Positions 35,181 to 46,600 of a stretch of 64,000 nucleotides of DNA are shown piece by piece. The DNA comes from Roridomyces roridus (taxonomy: Eukaryota > Basidiomycota > Agaricomycetes > Agaricales > Mycenaceae). Where the stretch lies: positions 1,984,001 to 2,048,000 of the forward strand of contig JARKIF010000011.1 in assembly GCA_029378245.1 (NCBI GenBank). Reading direction: 5' to 3'. Both the position numbers and the translations under genes were made by a program. The notes under the pieces were generated by a model, which ran no database searches, had not been told where the DNA came from, and saw only the letters and a list, made by a program, of their open reading frames with translations. Each line of letters starts with the position of its first letter. Position 1 is the first letter of the stretch.

Positions 35181-35489
35181 TACTTAGCTCCTACCGATCA
35201 AACCAATGTACTTCTTTTCCCTGTACCGCCAGCTATAGCATCCCTCCATTCACGCAGTATCGAACTTAGATGAGGCACAGGGCCAACCTCATTCCTTGAA
35301 TACTTACTGGGCTCAGTTTGCTCCGTGAGAATCAATCCGCAGATCATCATGTGCTTTCAACTGACTATTCATATCTCATGACTTTGCCCTTCCTTTTCTT
35401 ATTCGACCTGGATTGAGTACTGAGCAGCAAGGACTACATGCGGATTCAACCGGGATAAGGTCACCATTGTACATGGCCATGATCACAAA

Positions 35490-36809
35490 TCACAACCTCG
35501 GTCTCTGATTCAAGCCGACCCGTGAGTCCAGGTTCTCCAAGACACTGCAAATTGCATCCGCCAAACCATCAGGATTCTCCTGCAAGACCTAGAAAGGATG
35601 AGAATAATTACTGGGCCGAGACGGCCAAAATAGACCTGATGGCGTGCTTTGGTCACACGTTGGACAGAAGATGGTTGGATGTTGTGTTTCGTGTCCAATA
35701 TAGATTGCTGCGCCTCGGGCGATCTGGGCAACAAACAATCATGCGAGATTTCTAGAGAGAATTGGATACACACGCGAAAGAATTTCTTCCTCCAAGGATA
35801 AAATGAATAGGGAGAAGTCCCACAATTCGTCTGTACTGATCAGCGGCATCCAGATGCGGCGGGATTTCTCGATATGAGCATAGCTCTGGGTGGTTGTTGG
35901 AGCAGATTTCCCCTGTAGAAGACTCATACAAGCCATGATTCTACATCTTGGTGAAGGGCTCCATGAAACAAGGCGGCCGAGACTCACAACGTGGATGTAC
36001 AAGACACGCGGGTCCCAGCTTTTCCACGGAAATTTGTGTCGCATGTATTCAAACGCGGCTTCGCGTGTGGACCAGGTGGTTTCATGCCCTTTCACAAGGG
36101 CGATTGATGCAGTTAGTGCGCGATCCCGCTCTGCCCCAAAGTCGCGGTAATAATCCCTGGTAGCCATGATGGGCTCGACAATGATCATTCCCGTGAATGG
36201 CAGGCTGTGAGCCAGGAAGTGTTGTGTTGCAAGCAATCTACACAGAGATGAGCCCGCGAAACACACAAGTATTCTGGAATGACATAGCGGAACCTGTCGA
36301 TTGACCGACTCCCACGACACGATGACCTCGGAGCTTTTTTGATCGAAGAAAAGTTGCGATGGCATAGGCCCATTCGTACACGGCTCCAGCCCGGGTGAGC
36401 GTAGTACAGCGGAATCAAGGATTTGAACTCGCAAACGGGTCCGCGATTCCGGAGCTGGGCGGCGTTGATACGCCCGGCCTCACCGTGACTCTGCCAGTCC
36501 ACCAACCAAGCCTCGCGAATGTTCAACTGAACAGTTTCCTGTCGCCCAAACATCTGAGTCAGGGTTGGCTCCCATTGTTCCTTGTCTTGCACAAGATTAG
36601 CCCCAAGGTCAGTCCCTCAATAGCATTATACACTTACGTCCCCCAGTAGTATGTGCAAAGAGGAGGGTTAAGCCATTGGCCGTGGCGGCGTGAGGAACAT
36701 AGCGTCTTGCAGTCAATTTCAGTGCATTATCATCGGGCCCAGGGTCGAAAATAAGAGTAGAGACCTGGCCTAAGGAAGTCATTGGCCATGGGATGGGATC
36801 AAAGGACAA
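35490..36809 (-). CDS. Alpha/beta hydrolase
   Basis: Seven exons (36809-36638, 36585-36433, 36383-36284, 36237-35988, 35940-35774, 35723-35636, 35588-35490) sum to 1029 nt, 342 aa. The nucleophile elbow is GVGQSTGS (Ser of the triad) and the catalytic His lies in KARHQVLQENPDG; an oxyanion His-Thr segment occurs in LLFAHTTGGHKEQW. Intron 2 (36432-36384) starts GCGAGT, a GC-AG intron; only this choice joins RNRGPV to YEWAYAIATFL in frame. Intron 3 has a weak GTCATT donor. The family includes fungal peroxisomal-type hydrolases linked to specialised metabolism; the substrate here is unknown. The gene follows the MCT-type transporter on the same strand. Confidence 0.85.
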
Positions 36810-37386
36810 TATTTCAGTCCCTCCCTCCTCATGGTTTATCTATGCTGCCGGACCCATTTGATTGGCTGCTGAGTGAAACAGTCACGGCATGTACTGAGCA
36901 TCAAGGGTGCAGATCCAAACTGGCATATCTCCCATAGTCATGCGAGACAAGGTTCCTTTCTCACAGACTCACACAAATGCTATTGGGTCAATAGTAGTCG
37001 CAGATTTTGAAAATGATAGGCGGTATTTGGGAGGTAGGGATAATAATGGTGTATCCTTCCAACTTCAACCAAAGTAAATTGCATGTAGTCCAGTTCTTGC
37101 ATCAAAGCCTCTAAGGCTATCATGAACCATTGGCAAATGGTTTCGCAGCATGAAAAGGTTGAACCCAAGTGAAGGCCCAGGGCAGATGACAAATGTGTGA
37201 TTTCCTGGCCTCGCGTCAGATATCCCACATCATCCACGTAGAGGATGATCTATCCAAGTAAGTTTCATCTCGGGGTCCAGATCTTACTTAGTCTTTTTTT
37301 TTGCCTCAACGCTCCGCAAAGAATTCCCACAAAAAGGACATCCGAACTAGTATTCAACTTGAAAACAAGACATTGGAGCCTTGTAA

Positions 37387-39504
37387 CTAGACTCTATGGG
37401 AAGAAACTCTTCGCGTTCGTAGAAGTCTTGCCCAAACAAGGACAAGTGACCCAGCAAACATTAGTGACTGTCAATGAGATGCTCAGTCCTCAACGGGCTC
37501 AGTGAGAGGGACTTACACCGGCAAATGCAGTTGGTCGAATCCACAAGAAATTCTCGGTGAGTAGAGCACCCTGGATGGGAGATGATGTCAAGAACCCAAG
37601 GCTAGCAAGTGCCATTGCCACCCCGGTACGAGCTCTGCACCAATTTGAGTGCATCATCAAGGAGGAGAAGGACCGCAGCTAACCCAACTTCACTTGGGCT
37701 TTTTGCCTGTGATGCCAGGCACGCAACCGCAAGTGCGAGCCCTGTAGCCTGGTGTTCAACAGGGATGGGTCGAAACCACTGTACTTACAGGCACCTGGTG
37801 AACTGTTAATCTCAAGTAGACTGCGAAAGTTGAAAGGAAGAATCTGACCAGAGAGGATTCCATACAATGCGCTGACCAGAACCAGGGTCCATGTGTTGTG
37901 TCTGAAATGTGGTAAGTCCCCAGCGCTAATTGTTTTTTCGCGTGGGTATTCACATGCCAAGAACCGCCCAGACCAGGGCGCCTGTGCTCATGGTGCAACC
38001 AATCTGAACATTGAATGGGCCATATACGTCTGCCAGGTGGGTGCCAACGATGCGACCAACCGCGCTGGAACCGTTCATGATGGCAATCTTGTGAATACTG
38101 GTCAGTGTTTGCATGATCAAGCACCATCTCAGAGCGCACTGAATAGAATGCAATGGAGCTTCCAACTGAGTGTTGTGTGGCAAATAGCTGGATGTAGATG
38201 ACTAGTTTATTGGTTCACGGTGAGTACAATGCCTCCAGAGGGTATTTCAAATGCTCACGAGGGAATGTTACGCCAATGCTTGCCAATGCCAGCCTTTGCC
38301 GAAAGTTCAGCTGAATAATATGGGTCTAAATGAATTGTATTTATACCCTGCAATACTCCACATATAAGGGGCGTCGGTGAAGAAACTTCCAATATTGGGG
38401 GCAACTGCGCCAGGCCGTTGGGACCGGGGTGGTAATCGCGCCCGCATCAACATATTCCCGGGGATGATCGCTGCCAGTACAACGTAACCTGTTGAGCGGA
38501 CGGCAGGACCAAACCCGATTTTTGGAAGCAAGTGACTATGTATGACATCATGAGCGCAAGCCGAGAGAGGAAAAGCGCATCCCACTTTAACACTGTGTCG
38601 AATGGTAAGGGCATGAACACTTTCAAGCGAATTTCGGACTCACTGATGGGGAAAATGGTGGCTCCTAATGCTAACCCACTCAATGCAATGCCAGAAGCCA
38701 GTCCTCTTCGTTTGGAAAAGTAGTGGGAACAAACTGCAACAGTCGGGATAAACGTAAAACCAAGCCCTAGCCCCATCCCAAGGCCCTGACTGAAACGTAG
38801 TGAGAATGGATAAAATGATACCAGCTGAGGGTTCATAAATACCTGAGAAATATCTATGTCGAGCTCTCAGACTGAAGCCAGTGGTCCATTCTGAGAGGCA
38901 AAAGTACCTGGTAATATTGCAGGGGCTTTGCCAGCGAGAGCATGAAAAGACTGCGCCGGGATAATTGAACAGAACCTCGAAAACTGAATTGACTTACGAG
39001 AACGCAAACATGGCACCCCCAAATATCTCGGTCGAGTGGAAATGCCCGGCATCCAATAATTGCCCTGAGACAATGCCCAAGGCAAACGGTGACATTAGCT
39101 GGAAGCTTCCGATCCATCTGTGTCCAAAGTCATCATCAGCCTTCCATGATTGAGTACAAGGCTCACGCAATACTGCTTGGAGTATGGTTGGTCAGGTAGA
39201 CCAACGCATAATATTCTGCCCGATGTGTTCAGTATACCGTGTAGGCGCTGCACCCTGGGACGCACCTTCAAAAACACCAAAGGAGTAGATATATCCAAAG
39301 GTTCCAAAAAGCACGAGCCAGCTATATTACATGAGATGGCGGTTAAAAAATATGTGGAACATTGTCTTACGCGCCAGCAATAGTCGTCCACGCGCGGAGA
39401 CCCCCATCTGGAACAGTCATCGCCTCAGAGGGTAATTCATCTGGTCCCTCGAATGCAGAGGCCGCCACAGGGAGCTTTGAATCTGAGGGAAGACCGGAGT
39501 CCAT
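37387..39504 (-). CDS. MFS transporter, monocarboxylate (MCT) type
   Basis: A 442-aa transporter built from 16 exons that sum to 1329 nt in frame. The MCT signature DGGLRAW (residues 33-39) directly precedes helix 1 (AGAWLVLFGTFGYIYSFGVFE). Further landmarks are NHTPSSIAWIGSFQ, GLGMGLGLGFTFIP, SKRRGLASGIALSGLALGA, IGFGPAVRSTGYVVLA, NGSSAVGRIVGTHLAD and SPIQGALL. Exon 6 is an 11-nt microexon (38853-38843) between introns of 54 and 53 nt; it encodes IFL-S and is needed to join QYYQ to QGLGMG. Most sites are canonical GT-AG; the donor at 38639 (GTCCGA) is weak. Likely a plasma-membrane carrier for a carboxylate or related solute. An upstream ATG at 39606 is in frame. Confidence 0.9.
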
Positions 39505-41269
39505 GAGTTGGTGCTGAAGGGGAGAGGGACACCGTGGGCGTGGCCAGTGCATGATATGGCAAAAGGCACGCACGTCTGATTCCGGGTGGGAGTGAAAGAG
39601 CATCATCCTACATCATGATATGTCGGACAGAACTCAGATCTACAGAGTACAGAATTAGCCAGGACCTGGGAAATTGATATTAGAATCAGAGATGAAGTTG
39701 GGGACGGTGCATCCGTAGCTATCGAAAAAGGCTGAATGACCCCAGGGACGATCCGCAACCTCTGCACAAGAGAAATATAGCAGGATTCAAATACATTGAA
39801 CTCAGTCGAAACCAACAGAAGATATGAATGGTCACTCAATACCGACGCGGCTACAATTCCGGCGGTTGGACCTCGGATCGAGCAATGATGAAAATTACCA
39901 TGAAACGAGGGAACACTGTCTCCGCTTTCCGGGTTCCCCAAAAGATTGATTGATTGCGCCACTTGGGCCATACTTTCCCGGACGGCTCACGGACCGAGCA
40001 ATGTGCTTGCAACTGGCCCCTGGGTGGAAGTCTCGTGGCAATCGAGATCCTGTCGTGTACTGAATTCGCACTGAGATCTGAGATCCTCTCCCGCACTGGC
40101 GTCGAGTGCTGAGTAGTGAAACATGGATTGGTGAGAAGGCCGCACCGGCTCGTCACACGGGCATTCGAGAGATTGTTGCACATGGAGACTCCCCTATCGG
40201 AGGCCGAGGAAAACAGCGCGTACACCGGGTGTACCTGCATATGAGACACAATGAAACGAAAGGAAAAACAGGAGGACGCGCCTGGGACACACCGATGAGC
40301 GGGGGGCTGCAGATTGAAGTTTCAAGAGAGTGACATGAGGGAGTCATGATCATTGAGATCCACTCGGAACTTGCGGGGCGCCGTCCAAGACGATGGACAG
40401 CTTCGCGTTGAAAAGTGATTCCCGACGTAGATATGGCTTGAAAGAAAAGGCTAGATGCAATGACCGACGCACGCATGACGATAACGCAGTCGGATTGCGG
40501 CTAATGCGTAGCACGGGATTCAATTATGCCAACAATTGTCGGATAGTCGCTTGCCCGAGGGTACTTACTTATAGCGGCGCAAGTTGAGGTATTCATTCAG
40601 TGTGATGCAATTATGAGCTCGACGAGGTTGGGTCAGAGACAAGATCTCGCGAGGAATGCGGTGAGAACTCTTGGTCTGAGAGCTGACGATCCGATTTAGT
40701 CCAGAAGACCAGAGCACCCGAGAGATTCAATTAAAGTCATGAGTCGTTGATCGCGCTTCTTGTGGGACATCCAGCCTCAGTGGCTCACCCGAGGGTCAAG
40801 ACGTGCAGCACCCGTTTAAGCGAAAATTTTCGTCAGTTCAAGCCACAAGTGCGGAGGGGAGAGTATATCCACCACCGTCGCCGCGAGGTCGCCTGTATCC
40901 ACCGACGGTGCGATTTGAATTTTGCTTCGTGCGGAGCCGAGCCAGCAGCCGAGGACTTGAACGGAGTACTGTAGCAGACGCCGGCAACATCATCCAGAGA
41001 TGCCAAGACAGATGAAATGCTTGTCTAGTCAGGGAGTCGGGATAGATAGGATACTAGCGAGGAGATGAAGGCAAAAGGAAAGATGCTACAAACATAGGAC
41101 AATAACCACCGGCCTTTGATACCCGACACAGCCTTGGATTGCGCTTGGCATCTGACCACCACCACTGATGGCACGCACGCACTCTGATTCTTTCTACGCC
41201 CACCATGGGACCGCCGACCTCAACTTGATGCTGTAATTGAACCTCTTTCCAAACACTGTGGGAAGTAAA
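39505..41269. other. Intergenic, nothing recognised
   Basis: Short open frames only. It includes the upstream region of the transporter gene. Confidence 0.4.
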
Positions 41270-41471
41270 GGTACTTGGTCTGTGCCGAGGCACTATTTAT
41301 GAGATTTAGGTACTCAGATGTAGGCCTTAGATTTTGAGTGCTTTTTGGGGGACTACATCCAAGTACCCTCCCGGGAACTCACAAATGAGCAAGTTCGAGG
41401 AACTACAAGTGAGTGCCTGCGGGGAACTATTTTCCGAGGAACTATGGCCGAGTTCCTAGATGGTACTCAGG
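41270..41471. repeat. Array of palindromic GAACTC/GTACTC repeats (left)
   Basis: Repeated 25-35 bp steps built from GGTACTCAG, ACTACATCCAAGT, GGGAACTCAC, TTCGAGGAACTACA and CGAGTTCCTAGATGGTACTC. Many steps are self-complementary (GAGTTCC..GGAACTC). The same vocabulary recurs at 45321-45587. Confidence 0.7.
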
Positions 41472-42805
41472 TATATTACTGTCAGGTTTTTTATATGATG
41501 CACAAATCAAGCTCAGTACAGCCAACTCACGGTTTATGAACTGCTTTCAGGGATAAAAACCAGAAAACCTATAGGGGGTACCTGATTGCGCCGAAATGGC
41601 AGGGTATGCAGGCGGTCAATCAATAATCCCCCTTGTCGCATCATTTTTGGATCACACTCGGCTGACATGCCGACTCGCTACGAGCACGCAAGCAATATAC
41701 ATGCTGTGTTCTCCGGGGCAGGAATCAGGATCCTGGCAACCAACCGGCAACGTTCTTGATTCAACCTTCCAATCAGCTTCTATGAACTTAACAATTTCGG
41801 GCGACTTGAACGGTCCCCTGCTGACCACGTCACGGATCAACGTAGTGCTGCCATCATATTGGCAGACCAAACAAACGGTTGTCTTCCGCCCTCATCATCC
41901 CCGCGAGTCACTTCGACACAACACCGCCCGCTCTTGCCTTCTCTTGCCGTCTGATACCGCGCCCCGTCTATTCCCATCAAAACTACTCTGGCTTGGTCTC
42001 CACCATCACCCTCCTGTCCCTCCTTTCGGCCTCTTCAATCAGTACACGTCGCTGCCGTGTGTCGGGATCTCTCAAGTTCAACTTATTTCTTCCAGATGCT
42101 TTTATACTACTTCCTATGCTAAGCCTCTGGTTGTTTCTCGGCATAATATCAATTACACACCTCCGTTCCAAAATACCTGGCTTTTTCCAAACAGATTCAC
42201 TGTCCCCCTCGTCTTAGGGCTAGGTTTCCTCACTTGAGTGCTCGCTCTCGTCGTCCTGTTTGTCCCCGGTTCACCCGTGGCCGTTGTGCCAGGGGCTACC
42301 GCCCCAGTCCCAGTGGCGCGGTCATCAGTGTGGTGTAGTTTAGGTTTGATGTGTACGTAGATCAGATTAGGCTTGCTTCCTGCCATATCCACGGAGCCTC
42401 TCTGCCTGCTTGAGTCGCTCCCTGCTTTTCATCCCGCCCCTGACTCCCCCATCTTGGTGATTGGAGTGTGCTTCGACCCACGCCCACGCCTTCGATCAGC
42501 TCCGATCGGCGTCGATTTGCCGCGATATCTTTTTTTCGTCGGCCACCATGTCTGCTCTCATCGTCTGCATCGCGCGACGACACCGCCCTCGCTTCGCACC
42601 ACGCGCCTTCCTGAGGTTTGAACACCTCCCAGTCCGATTTTTTTTTCGAGTTTTCGAGTAACTCCGTTGTCGCACCGTGCGACCAGTTCCCAGTCCATTC
42701 GCACCGTGCGATCCGTCCCAGTTACTATTACGCGTCGTGCGTCCGATATTACGCACTACGTGACCTGGTTCTTCCGTCCCTTCGACGGCCCCGAGCACCA
42801 CAACA

Positions 42806-43843
42806 ATGTCTTTCGCAGACAACGCAAAACTCGATCTCTTAATCGCCAGAGCTGTCCCCGAGGAGGCTCGAATCAACGGCGGCAACCAATATACAGCGTC
42901 CCTGCGCAAACTTTGGGACATGGCCTACAGCATTGGTGTCAATCACGGCGAGAAGAACCTGGCGGATGTACGGTACGATGGGTACCAGGATGGGTGTCTG
43001 GCGATGCGACAGGAGGCTGATATCGCGCTGAATACAGCGGTGGAACAAGCTGAGCGCCGTGGGTTTCGAGAGGGGGTCAGCCAGTTCGACGAGCTGAAGC
43101 TAGCGATGGAGGAGGCGCTGACCTGTTTGGGAACAATGCAGCAAACGGTGGAGTGCGAGAGGGTTTGGGGTTTCGACGTCGGTTGGGCGCTCGGCCGAGA
43201 GCGGGAGCGTCAACTTACAGAGGCACGTCTCCTTCCTTCTCTTCCCTCCCTCGTCTCTACGGCGTCCGCGGCGACCCAGACCAATCCCCTCCCATTCCCA
43301 AGTCCGTTCTTCGTTCTACCACCTCGGCGGTGACACAGACGAGCCTCATTGTCGACAACCCTCTCTCCTCACCACCGCAGTCCGTCCCTCCATCCGTCCG
43401 TTTCGACTGGGCCGACGAGGCAATCCAGGACGATATTAACACGTCTTACGTCGACTCCGCACCAGCAGCACCGTCATCTTCCCCCACGTTCATACGTGAT
43501 TTCTCCGATCTTCGCTCAAAATCATCGCAGCCTTTTGCGAGTCTGCACACACGGCGCAGACGATCCGCTCGCGAGCTCGTGTGTCGTTCCTCTCATTCAT
43601 CACATACCTACGCTCCCAAGACGTCGCAGACTCGCGCGGCATCTTCTCGTTCTCCTCAATCCGTTCCTCCGACGATCGTTCTCAATATTTATGATTCCAA
43701 AAACAAAATGCGACGTGGTCGCTACCCCAATCCCCCACTCTCCGGTTTCACTTCCCGGCCTGCCCCACCCTCTCTCGACGAGTCCATGCGCCTCGATTGG
43801 GGTCAGGACCCTCGACTTCGCGATCTCAGTCGCGCGCTGACAG
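42806..43843 (+). CDS. Lineage-specific protein with GX3G motifs, unknown
   Basis: Exon 1 (42806-43252) and exon 2 (43303-43843) join in frame across a 50-nt intron. The first 140 residues look helical and carry repeated Gly-aromatic-x-x-Gly steps (GYQDG, GFREG, GFDVGWALG) with an alternating charge pattern reminiscent of deca-GX3 proteins such as Yae1/Lto1. The middle is Ser/Pro-rich with ATQT/VTQT and RFDWADE. The second half holds FIRDFSDLRSKSSQPFASL, an Arg-rich stretch and LDWGQDPRLRDLSRAL. I recall similar uncharacterised proteins in agaricomycetes but cannot name a function. A donor at 43844 suggests more exons; an open frame 43905-44320 could continue the protein after a 61-nt intron. 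It sits between two palindromic repeat arrays. Confidence 0.6.
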
Positions 43844-45220
43844 GTTAGCCTTTAAGCTCTGGCATCCGGACGACGTCCCAGCATCCTCCATGTAATCCGC
43901 CCAGTGCGTCAGCTCAATCTGGGGCCCGGCGTAGTGGCCATTCGTCTTTTTTTGGGGCGCCTTTGCAGAGCAGGTCCGTGGACCCTCTTCCTTGGCTCAG
44001 ACTCTGCATCTGACGACCCCATTCACAGACCTCAACGCTCTCCCACCCGCCCCGTCATGGACGACACTACTCGTTCTCCCGTTCTGGCGACCGACACGTT
44101 GTGCGCGCCGTCATGCAAGATCAACGACATGCACTCTTTTCTTCGCTCCAACTCTCGTATGGACTCCACCAAACGACAATTCAGTATCCATACCTCCTCC
44201 CCCGGGCTGCAAGCCGCTCTGCGTTATCGTTTGCGTGGACTGTCGACGTGTCGTGACGCAAAAGCGACTGCGTGTGTGCCTCTCCCTCGCTCCAATCTTC
44301 CTCTCCACTCAATCAAATGACTATACAGGACCCCATTCTTTTTCTCCGACTCGTACGGCCGCCTCGGCGCTTCCACGACCACGATTTGGAAGTTCCCGCA
44401 CCGAGATGGAAAGGTCAGCCCTACGTGCGTGCGCTGTGGTTTCAACTTTCTATGCTCTTTACTAAACGACCGACCGTAGCCCCTCCGTGGTGCTCCTCGA
44501 CGCCTCGACACACAGCTCGGCGTGCGACTGGTACGCCGCCACAATCCGAAAGTCACCCCATGCTGATCAGGGATGTATGCGTTACAGTAACACCCACCCG
44601 CGAAGCGCATCGGCACAGACATCTTGGTCTGTGTCTGCTGGATGCAGAAAGCATCGTTGCGTGCGTCTAATCCACTCACCGCCTTATTCAGTACGACGCG
44701 ATATCAATTGATGTCTCCGGATCCGCGCTGAATGTACGTCCCTCACTTGTTGGGATAATCTCCACTCATCCTTCTCGCAGCGTCGTTGCATCTCAAATCC
44801 ACAGTATCATTCACCGTCAGCGCCCAACGCTCGCTCCTTCGAGGCTCATTCACCCACTGACCCTCTCGACGGCATGTCCTTTATTCCCTCCCGTCTTCTT
44901 CCTCCTGAACGTCTCCCTTGCATCCTCTACTTACCGACTGACTGGTGCAGGGTTATGGGCTGCCACGGGCACCAGCTTACATCCGATCGACGGCGTCGTA
45001 TGTTCCCCGCTTTTTCATACAGATGTCGTTCTCCACTGACCTCAAAACAAACTGCAGGTTCTTGTGCTCTCCTTCGCCAGCGACGCACTCCGACATGCCG
45101 CACTCCGCTCTTCCACCGACGGCCTGTTCTCTTCGTCCCAAACTCCCACCCAGGACAACTTCAACCTCATTTATTGTGCGCGTAACCGGCCGAGATGACG
45201 ATTAATCGGCGTCAGCTGAA
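43844..45220 (+). other. Probable further exons or a second gene, unresolved
   Basis: Several plus-strand frames alternate and look spliced (43904-44320; about 44328-44410 reading SDSYGRLGASTTTIWKFPHR; 44487-44711). I could not build one continuous product. It may belong to the 42.8-kb gene or be a decayed neighbour. Confidence 0.25.
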
Positions 45221-45320
45221 TTTGTGCTCACATGACCCAGGTAATCTGATTGTGCCGCATTCTCGTCTTTTCTCGGTCCTTGTCATTATCCATATGTATT
45301 TTGGTAGATCATTGCAATAT

Positions 45321-45587
45321 ACGTATGAGTACCCGAGAACTAGCACTGAGTGCGAAAAGAACTGAGATGTAGTACCCAGGCACTCAGATGCAGTCCCTGG
45401 TACTCCATGTGAGTTCCTCGGGGAACTCAGACCGAGCTCCTTGAAGCACTCGGACTGAGTTCCTTGAGGCACTCATATGCAGCTGGTTTTCTGCACACAG
45501 GAACTTGGATTGAGTACCTCAAAGCACTACATGCTATTACCTCGGGCACTACATCCAAGTGTTTTCGAGGAACTACATGCAAGTTCT
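45321..45587. repeat. Array of palindromic GAACTC/GTACTC repeats (right)
   Basis: Steps such as GAGTACCC, GGCACTCAGATGCAGT, GTGAGTTCCTCGGGGAACTC, ACTACATCCAAGTG and TTCGAGGAACTACATGCAAG repeat for about 270 bp. Unit content matches the left array at 41270-41471. Confidence 0.75.
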
Positions 45588-46303
45588 TCTACTTCCCACA
45601 GTGCAAAGCCAAACATCCCGACTTGGATCGTTTTTGCCCGTTCACTGGCAGTCGCCCGGGGTGCAAATCTACAGCCGGATTCCGACCAATTCCGACCCGA
45701 TACCTATAGGGCTGAGTCACGGACTCACGGCGAGTCCTCCGGGAATGCTCGCGCATCAAGCTCCTGACACACCCAACTCGAACCAATCCGCCTACGTTGG
45801 ACTCGGAATCTCGCCGAGTCTCTATTGAAGTTCTCCGTGGCACCATAGATCTACGCATGTCGACCCCATGCACGTACAGAATCCACGCTACTGTAATATG
45901 CTCTAACCTTGCGGTTCAACTTTGACTCGTTTCCCACCCGTACAGTCTGACTCGTCCTCGAATCTAGCACCGGCGTCCGCTGTGCATCGCCTCCTGAGCA
46001 ACAGACGTTTCAAAACTCGGCGTGACGTGAGCCTTGAGCTTGAGGGGTCTCCCACGATTTTCCTTTCGCCGACGTCGAGTTCCCTTGCATCTCCCTGGAA
46101 AGCGGTTGGTGGTTCCGAGTCCAATTTGCCTCACACCACACCGGCGCATTCGGAATCCGCGCATAATGTCAGTCCATGGGCTCGGAGGGATGGGGCTAAG
46201 GAGAGAGCTTGCGAGGAGTGGTGGCGAATGCGAACCATTGTAATTCGATTTGCTGATTCACTGTACCAATAACGCCCACCGTCTCTTGGCCAATCCTGTT
46301 TGT

Positions 46304-46600
46304 GCGGGAGCGCAACATCCACGGAAGTTCCGATCTTTCTGTCTCGACGTCAGGACAACGTCATCCTCGAATATATATATATACTTAATTGGATGCACGC
46401 ACCAGGGAGACGCGAGACCGCCCCATGGAGCCCCTCTCTTACAGCCACCAAGTGCGGGACAAGCGCAACATCCACGGAAGTTCTGATCTTTCTGTCTCGA
46501 CGTCAGGACAACGTCATCCTCGAATATATACTTAATTGGATGCACTTCACCAGGGAGACGCGAGACCGCCCCATGGAGCCCCTCTCTTACAGCGACCAAA
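46304..46600 (+). repeat. Tandem duplication (about 150 bp) over a promoter and start codon
   Basis: The block GCAACATCCACGGAAGTTC..CTTAATTGGATGCAC..CCATGGAGCCCCTCTC occurs twice, first from about 46311 and then from 46464, 148-153 bp apart. The difference is a TA-repeat shortened by 6 nt plus one inserted base. The second copy holds the start codon of the FMN-binding protein (46573); the first carries an equivalent ATG at 46425 in a different context. Confidence 0.9.

Noticed and set aside
35752..35780. Premature stop in the alpha/beta hydrolase
   Set aside because: A 50-nt GTGTGT..CCCAG intron (35773-35724) removes it and restores the catalytic His segment.
36433..36442. Frameshift in the alpha/beta hydrolase at RNRGPV
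   Set aside because: First suspected, then resolved by a 49-nt GC-AG intron that keeps the whole 342-aa frame open.
36405..36445. GTTCAAATCC on the minus strand, a possible tRNA B-box
   Set aside because: It lies inside intron 2 of the alpha/beta hydrolase and no cloverleaf can be formed around it.
36980..37237. Minus-strand frame that reads YVDD just upstream of its first Met, like a reverse transcriptase motif
   Set aside because: No other reverse transcriptase motif follows and the downstream sequence does not resemble a retroelement; four residues are weak evidence.
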